From the NCBI GenBank assembly GCA_013397695.1, contig VYZI01000132.1, positions 2,057,912-2,121,911 of the forward strand: a DNA stretch of 64,000 bases. The letters are read 5' to 3'. A program made the translations under genes and the position numbers. This DNA comes from Centropus unirufus. Taxonomy: Eukaryota; Chordata; Aves; Cuculiformes; Centropidae. Within the stretch, counting starts at the first letter, position 1, and every line of letters begins with the position of its first letter. The notes under the pieces are model-generated. The model ran no database searches. It was not told where the DNA came from and was given only the letters and a program-made list of their open reading frames with translations. Below, piece after piece: positions 1 through 59,836 of the stretch.

Positions 1-2286
1 TCTGTGGTGGAGGAGCCGCTTTTCTGGCGAGCGGGAGAGCTGTTTGTTTTCCCTGTCTCTTGGTTCTAATCTCTTCCTCATTGAGGTCAGGTCACAGACT
101 TCCCAAACACATCCTGGTGTAGCAGCCATCGCTTCACTACTGTGGGTTTTGATTTCAAAGGATAAGGAGAGAGATGCAGTGAGAACAGAGCCCCTCACCC
201 TGCCTGCGAGTGCCTCCTGGAAAGCCGGCTGCTGCTCACTGTTTCAAGGGAGCAGGGGTTGCATATTGGTCAAAACAAAGCAAAAAATGACAAATTAGGT
301 TAGAGGATTGATGCCATTTCTGATGGCCATTTTTCATCATCCAGACTTGGCTCAGATCCCTCAGTTTTAAATTTAGTGACTTTAGATGCCTTCTCCCCTG
401 TGGTCCTGTAACTCAACACTGGAGCTTTATCCAATCCATTAGAGCTGAGAAGTGGCTGGCAGATCAAAAAGATACAGGCATTAACATACAGAGAAGCACA
501 ATGCCTGCCAAAAGGGGCACACAAAAAGCCAGGTATTTATATCAGGCAGATCAGTATATTCCATAAAAATGCAGAGCTTCACAAATACAAATGTTTTTAT
601 GCATTAAAATAACCATTTTAATAAGACAGTGCACCTCTACCACTGGGTAATTCATCTCAAAGCCAAGTTGCACAGAAGGACTAAATATAATCCAGAAAAA
701 AAACAATCCTCAGGGGGACTCAAGGAATGCAATTTTCACTCCTACACCTGATCCACAGTACAAGGAACTCAGTCCCATGTCTTCATTTTAATGTGCTGCA
801 GCTTTATTACAAAAGTTTGAAAGGGGAGCAGCAGTTCCTGTGCTGAAGGCCCTCAGATGTGAACTCTCAAATATGAGAGCTGGGTATTTTATTTGGAGTT
901 GATTTGGTATGTGCTTAGCAATAAAGTTAAAAGGGAGGCAACTAAGCTGAGGTATTAAGAGTGCGCTGGGAACAGCTGAGTAAATGGGGGTTTTTATTTA
1001 TCACCGTGTTAGTGATATAAAATTCAAGCGTAACCACATCGAAGGCTTAAGTGCAATACATTTTCACTGAGACAGCATTTCAAACAGTGATTATGGGCAA
1101 TGTCATAATATGATTTATCAGTAACTGCTCCTTAATACAAACTAATGAGTACCCTGAGATAGAAAGGGGGAACAAAACTCTCAGGCCAGCCTCCCTGCTG
1201 CGAGAGCTGGTGGTTCTCAGGAGAGCCAGCTGCATCCTGGAGCAGGAGCTAAAGCTCCAGTCTCAAACCCACACAGTAACGGCCAGGCCATCCAGTTTAT
1301 TTCAGGCTGATTAGCTTATTAGAGATGAATGAAACGTTAAGGTATTTTAGAGTGACACATGATACGCATGGTACTGCTCTACCAGCAGAGTCACATGCAA
1401 CACCAAAAGCAGCAGCTACAAGTGGCAGAGCCCCCCCCGGGGGCTTTTCTTGGGGCATTGGCATGCAAAGCTCAGCTGGCCACAGGCAAGAGTTCAAAGT
1501 ATCTGCCCAAAGAACTGAATTTTTCTTTCAGACAGCTTTAAAATTTGGATGTCCAAGAGATTTTGGAGAGCTGCACCCTCAACCCCGAACCCAGAGGCAA
1601 GGGGAATTTCTGTCTCATTCCCAGCTCCTCCACATTGCCCAAGTGACTCGCCAGGAAAGCAGGAAAAGCTTGTAAGGAAAGCACTTGTAACAGACCCCAA
1701 AATCTGAACACGTATTTCCCCTTTTCATGCTAAACTATTTTTGTACAGCAAAGCAGCTTTTAGATTGTGAAGGTAAAATACACTCATCACATGTGCTCCC
1801 CTCACAATGCCAGTGTTTTGAGGCAAATGATGCACCAAATCTCTCTGCACCTGGAAGCACCGTAGCCTCCTACCACTGGAAGGAACGTTCCCATAGCAAG
1901 AGTTGCGTCTACAGTCCAGGTCAAAGCCTTTTTAAGATGCTAAACCCAAAACCCTCTGTACATGGCCAACAGCAGACAATGATCATCACAATATTTTATG
2001 GGATGGTTTATGCACGTGAGAAGGAATTAAACAATACAAATGTCTGAGAAAATGTGCCCGAGCAGGAAACTTGAGACAAGAAACTGAAATATCTTTTAAC
2101 CTTGCCGGCAGCTGCTGGGGTTTGCTGCCCTACCCCACCTCCCTTTGTTCTCTCTGTGGATGAAGAGGGTCTTCCCCTGGACACTGAGCACCGCTGATGC
2201 TCCAAGCTGAAGGCAAAAAGGTTGTCCCGTAGAGACTGGTGAGAACCAGAGACCCCAAGAACCCCCGTGCCACGCTGGTAACTTAC
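1..2286 (-). other. VPS53: VPS53 intron 18 (partial)
   Basis: Noncoding sequence after the exon 18 donor, running off the left edge. I see no exon, recognisable transposon or RNA gene. The open frames here are short and do not resemble known proteins. Confidence 0.8.
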
Positions 2287-53047
<50,761 letters not shown>

Positions 53048-53057
53048 GGCGGCCGCG

Positions 53058-53127
53058 GGGCGCGCCGGGATGCGGGAGGACGCGCCCCCTCCTACCTGCC
53101 GCAGGGCGTGCCGGGATGCGGGAGGAC
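53058..53127. repeat. Duplicated promoter-proximal block, 46-bp period
   Basis: GGGCGCGCCGGGATGCGG at 53058 recurs as GGGCGTGCCGGGATGCGG at 53104, each followed by GAGGAC. The block is 11 bp upstream of the VPS53 start codon, so it lies in the 5' UTR or core promoter. Confidence 0.88.
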
Positions 53128-53330
53128 TGAGGGGGCGGGGCCTAAGGTGGTCAGCCGGGGGGCGCAGCCTAGCGAGGGGCCGGGCCTATTACACTGAGGA
53201 ACGGGGGAGGAGCTCTCTTTTGTGGGCGTGGTCTCGGGTAGGGGGGCGTGGTTTGCAGCGCGCGGGGGGTGGGGTTTGCCGCCCGGCGATGAGGGGCGCG
53301 TCCCGGCGGCGGCGGGGCCGGACCGAGCCG

Positions 53331-53786
53331 AGCGGATCTGAACGGATCCGAAGCGAAGCGAGCGGAGTCGAGCCCAGTTGAACGGAGGCGAGCGGAACCG
53401 AAAAGGAGGAGAGCGGAGCGGAGCCTAACGCAGTGGAACGGAACCGAGCGGAGCCGAGCGGAGCCGAGCGGAACCGAACGGAGCCGAGCGGAACCGAACG
53501 GAGCCGAGCGGAACCGAACGGAGCCGAGCGGAACCGAACGGGACCGAGCGGAGCCGCACGGAGCCGAACGGAGCCGAGCGGAACCGAACGGAGCCGAGCG
53601 GAGCCGAACGGAACCGAGCGGAGCCGAACGGAACCGAGCGGAGCCGAGCGGAACCGAACGGGACCGAGCGGAACCGAAGGGGACCGAGCGGAACCGAACG
53701 AAACCGAGCGGAACCGAACGGAGCCGAGTGGAACCGAACAAGCCGAACGGAGCCAAACGGGACCCAACGGAGCCAAACGGGGCGAG
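53331..53786. repeat. 10-bp CpG-rich minisatellite, about 45 copies
   Basis: Alternating units GAGCCGAGCG and GAACCGAACG keep a strict 10-bp register from about 53431 to 53740, with a one-base slip and a few more copies to 53786. A more diverged 10-bp phase lies at 53331-53400. Changes inside units are mostly A/G. A CpG occurs about every 5 bp. The array ends about 70 bp before the TLCD3A start codon and may be transcribed as its 5' UTR. It contains almost no stop codons in several frames on both strands, which creates long false open frames. Confidence 0.96.
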
Positions 53787-53854
53787 CCGGACCCTCCCGC
53801 CGCCCCGGCGGCTGCTGACAAGCGGCGGCGGGAGGCGGCGCGGCGATCGTCCCG

Positions 53855-53976
53855 ATGTGGCGGACGCTGGCGCTCGCCTCCGTGTCCTTCCCGGGGCTCT
53901 TCGTCCTCTGCATCCGGTTGCTGCGCTGCGCCGCTCCGGGATGGAGCCTCAAGGAGCGCATCCTCCTCAGCGGCAG
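53855..53976 (+). CDS. TLCD3A: TLCD3A coding exon 1 (residues 1-41)
   Basis: Encodes MWRTLALASVSFPGLFVLCI and RLLRCAAPGWSLKERILLSG, including the first membrane segment. The donor is CAG|GTACGG. It ends two bases into an arginine codon. Confidence 0.95.
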
Positions 53977-56900
53977 GTACGGGGCCGCCCCGGCGGGAGG
54001 AGCCGCGGACCGGGAGCACCGGGCACGGCCGGAGGGAGGCGGGGGGAAGCCCGGACCCCGCGAGGGCAGCCGTGCCCGGTGCCCCCCGGATGCTCGGCGC
54101 GGAACCGGGCGGGATAACGGCTGCTCTATGGAAGGGACGAGGCATGGGAAGAGCCCCCGCCGTGCCCTGGAGCAGCCGCACCTCGCACCACCGGGGCGTG
54201 GGGATGGATCCTCCCGCCGTGCCAAGGTTTTTTTGGAGTGGACGTGAAGGTGCTGGCAGCTCCGAGCCCATCATTTGAGGTGGTGTTTGGGGTGACCCAG
54301 TTCCTCTCGCTTGATTTCAGGTTGGTATCAACCGTCCAAGCTACCATGGCAACCGTGTCCGGGATCGTGGTTGTCCTTAACTGCAAGGACGTGGTGTATG
54401 ACAGGTAATTGTCCAGCAGCCTTGAAATCCTTGCCAGCATCCCACGGAGGCTGAGCCTGGCCAGCTCGCAGCTGGAATATTTTATGCCAAAGGCTTGCGC
54501 GTACAAAGGGTAGAGGAAAACCACATTCTTGTTCCTCTTTCCTCCGCTTTGGGAGAAGGCTTGGGCAATGAGCTGGCCGTATGCCCCCTTGAAAATTGTT
54601 CAATGAGCTCCGAGCTGGGCTGCTCTGCCAGCTTGGAGGGTCTCCCTCGAGGATGGGCTGGAACGTGGGCCGTAGGTGAGGGAAAAAAAAAAATAAAGAC
54701 CTCATCACTTGTGAAGGGAAGGGATTCTTCTTGCTGGAGTCTGAAATTGCTAATGAGTCAAACAGACCTAGTGAGAACTGGTTTTAGAGGTGCATCACCT
54801 TTTCCGTGCCAAATGGATGCTGAGGGAGTCCACAAATGAGAAAATTGCTATGGGGTTTGCTCGGAAAGAAAATCGTATTGCCTTGTCCGAGCTAAACTGC
54901 CCCAGATGTGGCTGCCAGCAGGAGCGATAGCGCAATCTGGGTCAGAAGGCTTAAACCCAGAGCTATTACCCAGAACAGCAGAGAAAATTGTAGGAGGGAA
55001 GGAGATAATTACGCTGAGCTGGAATTTGACCATCACACTGGATTTCAGGGAGGGCTGCCCTCTCACTGCAGACTTGCCTTTAAGACACAGGCATGCATTG
55101 TCCTACCTTGCTCCAGACATTGAGATCCATCCAAACTGCTCATTCCTGCTTAACCCAGGCAGTCCGATGAGTGACCTCTTTGCTTTAAAATATCTGCCGC
55201 ACAGATAAATCCCAGTCCCACCCGGACAGAAGGTGCTGCCTGCAGCTCTCCTCCCTAGAACTGCGTGCTTGCCCGGCTCTTGTCAAGGCCAGCGGCTCCA
55301 TGCAAACACTTTGTGGCCAAAGACCTCAATTTTCTTTGAATCTGGGGGAAATAGAGCCCAGTGCTCAGCAGGGAAGGTCTTAACGAATGACAGCAAGACA
55401 GAGAGCCAGGAAGCATTACAAAGGTTGCAGGAAAATTTGCCAATTTATTTACCCAGGCAGACAATGATTATATTGCTGGCACTGGAATTGCCCTCCAGAG
55501 CCCTAGGCAAGTTTTGCAAACACAATAGCTGGTCACTTCCCCTCCCTGCTTTATATCACTTACATTTTTTCTGTCCGAAACAGGAATGCAGGCAATGAGA
55601 TTTTTTCTCTTGAGACAGCAGGAGAGCAAGAGAAGATTTATTTGGGCCCCAAGCTACATACTCTTTTTATTTATATTTTTATCGGTGAGATTTCACTCGG
55701 GATGTTTTAAGGAGCCTGGTCTGCCTGCGGAGCAGGGCTGGCTGCTGCCCGGATTGTGCAAGGATTCCGACATGTGTTGGGAACAGGCAGCTGCCTGCAA
55801 TTATTTCCCAGCAGACCAACATCTCATGAGAGATTATTGCCTATATTGGATATTTTAGACTTCACTCTCCAAAGTCCAGGCCAGGCATCTCTAATTCACT
55901 TTGAGGTCTCTGGGTGCTTTCCAAATGCTCCCCGGGTTAGGCAGCCACCCGAGGTGGAATGGCCGGCAGAAAGCACACAATTTTGGAGTTTTTCTCCTAC
56001 TAAGCAACAGCTCGGGGTGTTCCAGGGCTTGAGGGAGAAGATTACCTGCTGCAGAGATGTCAGCTTAGTGCTGGATCCCGAGCAGTGCTGTGCACCGGGC
56101 CCACATGGCAAACAGCAGGGGCTAATCAAGATCCTCCCATTAGCGCCGTGTTTGTGCTTGGCTGGGCCGGGCTCGGTGCCTGGCACAGCCAAGCATGCAG
56201 CACTGCGGTGTTCTCCATGCGTACCAGGCGCGTTTTCCCTGGTGAGCCAAACCCAATTAAACCTCAGCACCCCTCAACTTCAAAATCCACCGCTTCCATT
56301 TCAAACCTAAGGATTCTCTTCCGGAGCATCGCGAGGTGCTGTTGCGACGCCTCTCTGTGTGTGCTGCTCCTCCCCTAGGCACTGGCTGGCTGTGGAGTAC
56401 ATCTGGGTCCTCGTTCCCTACATGACCTACGACATTTACGTCATGTACCTCTGCCACTGGCACAAGAGCCAGGAGAGAGGAGTTGCAGAGAAGAAGCACT
56501 CGCTGGCCAGCGTGCGGAGCTTCCTGCTGCGGGAGCGGCTGATGGTGACCCACCACCTCTTCATCCTCATCGTGCTCACCCCCGTCACCCAGGTACGGGC
56601 TGGGCACAACGCAGCACGAGGAGCCCCATGTGGCTGCAAGGACTTGAAGTTCAGGCTGTTTCCTGACCATCTCTGCTGGTCAGGAGCCTGTGGTGCTGTG
56701 GAGATGCTCACTGCTAGCTCCTCCTCTCCAGAAGGTCCTCCCTGGTGTTCACTGCTGGCTTTATTTGCAGCACTTCAGGGGAGAGCTGGGGGACTTCTTC
56801 GTGGGCTGCATCTTCATGGCAGAGCTGAGCACGCCTTTTGTATCACTGGGCAAAATCCTCATGCAGGTAGGTGAGGAGGCACGGGGTTCAGGTTTGGTGA

Positions 56901-57591
56901 CCCCACAGCGGTTTGTACCCTTTCCCTGCTCCATCAGCCCCCGCTCACTCAGGCGCAGGCCCTGTGGGGCAGCCCCACAGCTGTAAGCCCAAACTTCCCC
57001 ACAGTGCTGCCTTCCCCACCCCCTTCTGTTAGGCTCTGTCCCTTTTTCCCAGTAAGCAGCACGCCCAGTGGCATTCCTGAACTGGGGACTGTGCCATGCC
57101 CTGGTGTTGCCCGCTCCTGTCAGTCCTCCCCCTGCACCACGCTCCCTCCTGTCCCAGCCCTCTGCCCCCCATGCCTCCCTTCCCACCCCTTTCCTGCTCC
57201 ATCCAAACACTCATCCATACCTCCTCGGTGCTTGTCCCGATGCTCCCAGCACAGCCAGTGCCCAGGGAACAATGAGATGCTGCTCACTTTGTGCTCACCC
57301 CCACTTTTCTTCCTCCCCCAGCTCAAAATGCAGGACACGCTCCTGCACAAGGTGAACGGGATCCTCATCCTGGTGACCTTCTTCCTCTGCCGGATTCTCC
57401 TCTTCCCCTTCATGTACACGGCCTACGCCAGGCAGGTGGGAATCCCTGTTTACATGGTGCCTTTCCGCATCCCCCTGCACTGTAACATTGCCAACGCCTC
57501 CCTCATCGCCCCCCAGCTCTACTGGTTCAGGCTCATCTGCCGCAAAGCCGCCCGGCTCTACGGCAGCTCCCCCAGCCACAAAAGCAGATAG
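53855..57591 (+). CDS. TLCD3A: TLCD3A (FAM57A), TLC domain-containing membrane protein
   Basis: Five exons (53855-53976, 54321-54404, 56379-56592, 56771-56866, 57322-57591) join in frame into 261 residues; the human protein is about 257. TLCD3A belongs to the TRAM/LAG1/CLN8 (TLC) family of multi-pass membrane proteins, which includes ceramide synthases and relatives. Its own catalytic activity is not settled. Hydrophobic segments are visible at about 4-24, 41-60, 76-95, 122-140, 147-170, 184-210 and 232-248. The family histidine pair is H127-H128 in MVTHHLF. Other conserved words are ERLMVTHH, DFFVGCIFMAELSTPFVSLG and ILLFPFMY. The last residues (SPSHKSR) are basic. The start has a weak Kozak context (C at -3, T at +4) but matches the family N-terminus FPGLFVLC. 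It is divergent from VPS53 and convergent with GEMIN4, the same neighbours as in human. Confidence 0.96.
54321..54404 (+). CDS. TLCD3A: TLCD3A coding exon 2 (residues 41-69)
   Basis: Acceptor TTGATTTCAG, donor CAG|GTAATT. Encodes LVSTVQATMATVSGIVVVLN and CKDVVYD, a conserved membrane segment and loop. Confidence 0.93.
54405..56378 (+). other. TLCD3A: TLCD3A intron 2
   Basis: The largest TLCD3A intron (about 2 kb). I see no repeat, exon or RNA in it. Introns 1 (344 bp), 3 (178 bp) and 4 (455 bp) are short and GC-rich. Confidence 0.8.
56379..56592 (+). CDS. TLCD3A: TLCD3A coding exon 3 (residues 69-140)
   Basis: Acceptor TCCTCCCCTAG, donor CAG|GTACGG. It encodes the HWLAVEYIWVLVPYMTYDIY segment and the MVTHHLFILIVL segment with the histidine pair. 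Confidence 0.96.
56771..56866 (+). CDS. TLCD3A: TLCD3A coding exon 4 (residues 141-172)
   Basis: Ninety-six nucleotides, phase 0 at both ends. Encodes HFRGELGDFFVGCIFMAELS and TPFVSLGKILMQ, highly conserved in the family. Acceptor TTTATTTGCAG, donor CAG|GTAGGT. Confidence 0.96.
57322..57591 (+). CDS. TLCD3A: TLCD3A coding exon 5 (residues 173-261)
   Basis: Acceptor CTTCCTCCCCCAG; ends at the TAG stop at 57589-57591. Encodes the last two membrane regions (VNGILILVTFFLCRILLFPF and the LIAPQLYWF region) and a basic tail. Confidence 0.96.
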   Translation, partial: LKMQDTLLHKVNGILILVTFFLCRILLFPFMYTAYARQVGIPVYMVPFRIPLHCNIANASLIAPQLYWFRLICRKAARLYGSSPSHKSR

Positions 57592-59345
57592 CAGCTCCCA
57601 GGGGCAGCCCAGCTGGGGCTGGAAAAGCACCCGCCACCCTGGCTCTTCCACCTTCAATGCCGGCACTCCAGGGACCATCATGGAATGAGCTGCAGAAGCA
57701 GGGATTCCACCGAGCTGTTTTAGTTGGGAGCAGCTGTGCCGTCTCCACTGCCGTGCCAGGCAGTGCCAGCCTGGGCTAGGAAGGCTTTCTTCCCACGCCG
57801 CTCCAGTGCCTTGTGTCCTGCCAGGCGTGGGAGCCAGCGCAGGAGCCAGCGAGGAGGAGGTTTGTCCACAGGCACAGCATTCCTTCTGGGAGTCAACCCT
57901 GCGGCACTGAACTAGTGGTTACAGGAGAGGGGCTTGCTGGAACCCCCTGCTGCAGCTCTTGGGGCTGACCAGACACCGGTACGGAGCATGGTGTGAGGGA
58001 TCCCGCAGCCCGGAGGCGATGCTGGAGCGTGCCCAGCCCCACGCAGCAGCTTTGGGATCTGTGGGAGCTGCGGGCTGGACCTGCTGCAGCCCCAACTCAC
58101 CCCTCCAGCTCTGGTTTAGAGCCTCCAGCTGAGGGCAGAGCCAGGCTGCAGGGCTGCAGCACGGTTCGGCACCGCCTGTTCCTGACCTTCACCAGACTTT
58201 GCCTCTACACTACAGCCGCGTTCAGCCTCGCCTCCCACTGCTGCTGGACTCCACTTCACCCAAAGGTGCTTTTCACTCCAACTGTTTGATGTCTGGGGCT
58301 GACAGTCCTGGGGTGGCAGAGCTCTGGGGTCCCCAGGAGGCCGCAGGGAGAGCTCCCACCAGGAGAGAGGAATGGTTATGCTGCCTCAGAGCAATGCTGG
58401 TAGGGCACAGCGCCCATGGCTGAAGGACAGGAGACTGCGGAGCTCCCATCTCACCAGCACACTGAGCCCTTTGTCAACAGGGGATGCAACTTCCAACCCT
58501 CTCCTCTCTCCCAGCTTTTATCTGCCCTGTGGCACCCAAATGGATATTTAAAACCATCTGGCACTGCCTCCAGCCAGCACCAGCAGCCCTGGTGGCACCC
58601 AGTGGGTACCAGTACAGCCTGAGCTCTGGGCTTATGGTCCATCCTTCCTGCCCCATGAGGTGAGCAGGAAAGGAACTGGGTCAGTACAGAAGAAACCAGC
58701 AACCCCAGAGCCGGGCACTGAGCTGTATGCATCCTTCACCAGTTTGGCCCATCTCCACCTTCAGTCACTGGGAAGCAGGGACAGGTTTCCCATCTCCCCC
58801 CGCAGCTTGAGGTTCACAAACCTCGCACACACACGTCAGGCAGCAGCAGTTTGGTTCCTTCTTTGCTACCAGCACAAGCCAGGGCAGCCACCTCCTCCCT
58901 GCAGCCTCCTGTGCTCACCTGGGCGTCCCCCTGCTCCAGGACACCAGCATGGCCCCGTGTCCCCTGTGCTGGAGACCTGTGGCCACTCCGTGCCTTCCCT
59001 TCTGTCCAAAAAAAGAAGGGCAGAGGACCCAGTTCTTTTGGGTGGCAGATCTTGTCCCAGCCATGGCTGAATTCTGGAAAGAATATTAATCAAAGGGCTT
59101 CTTCCAACGGTTGATACAGAAACACTGCTGTTACACAAACGGTCCAGACCGGCTGATGTTATAAACTGCTTGCTACCTGTTACGGGCATTTGTATCTCGC
59201 TGTTTTCACAGAAATGTGCCTTATGTAAGGACCAAAAAAAAAAAAAAAAAGCCAGCAAGGCACCCCAGTTTGCACTGACACTGCCCTATTTACTACTACA
59301 CCTAGCGGGAGAACAATAAAGATTTCTTTTCTGAGTCACAGCACT
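57592..59345 (+). other. TLCD3A: TLCD3A 3' UTR (inferred)
   Basis: About 1.75 kb between the TAG stop and the first good poly(A) signal on the plus strand (59315-59320). It is GC-rich and carries a run of 17 A at 59234-59250 shortly before its end. No coding potential was recognised. Confidence 0.7.
59315..59320 (+). terminator. TLCD3A: Polyadenylation signal AATAAA, TLCD3A
   Basis: Canonical hexamer about 1.7 kb after the stop codon, followed by T- and GT-rich sequence. It is the likely 3' end of TLCD3A. Confidence 0.75.
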
Positions 59346-59755
59346 GGACGCCTCTCCCACGTGCCGTTGATTTCTGCGTGCAGGGTGCTAGCACACGGGG
59401 TTACCGCTGCACCCCACCTCTGGGCAGTGGCAGGCAGCACATGTACCTGCCTGTCCTGAACTCACCCGACTCGCTTCCCAACCTCCGACTCGCTTCCCGA
59501 CCTGCGGCAGCGTGTGGCAAACCCAGCAATGCACCCAGGGCCTTGGAGAAGGCTGGTGGCACTGGAGCCAGAGGGAATGGATTTCCCTGATGCCGGAGGC
59601 TGCCAGGGTCTCTCTGCAAATAGAGAGGCAGGCAAGGCTGAGCCACAGGACCAGTAGCCAAGCTCAGGAACGGCTGTGCCCACAGCTGCTCCTGCCCCTC
59701 TGCAGCTTGGAAGAAAACAGCAGGGGAGAAATAAGTTCAAAAGAGAAAAAGAGGG
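59346..59755. other. Convergent intergenic gap TLCD3A / GEMIN4
   Basis: About 400 bp between the two inferred 3' ends. It holds a small 19-bp imperfect duplication (CGACTCGCTTCCC at 59467 and at 59486). No gene was recognised. Confidence 0.75.
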
Positions 59756-59761
59756 TTTATT
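59756..59761 (-). terminator. GEMIN4: Polyadenylation signal AATAAA, GEMIN4
   Basis: Canonical hexamer on the minus strand about 75 nt beyond the GEMIN4 stop codon. This implies an unusually short 3' UTR of about 100 nt. Confidence 0.8.
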
Positions 59762-59836
59762 ACACCTCTTACAACTTTGCACTTAAGGGATGCCCTGAGG
59801 AAGGGTCAGTGGTCTCCGCTTGCCTTCTCCAGCTCC

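Noticed and set aside
1..2286. Search for the next VPS53 exon (expected to follow the FTQFCIKFAN segment).
   Set aside because: No minus-strand segment with a suitable acceptor and the conserved continuation was found. The remaining exons must be beyond the left edge.
53189..54274. A minus-strand open frame of about 360 codons with Gly-Ser-Val-Arg repeats near the VPS53/TLCD3A promoter.
   Set aside because: It is the translation of the stop-free 10-bp minisatellite plus CpG-island sequence and crosses TLCD3A exon 1 in antisense. No family resemblance outside the repeat.
55756..56310. A 184-codon plus-strand frame in TLCD3A intron 2.
   Set aside because: It lies between clean splice sites of a conserved gene, has no familiar motif, and its length is unsurprising for GC-rich sequence.
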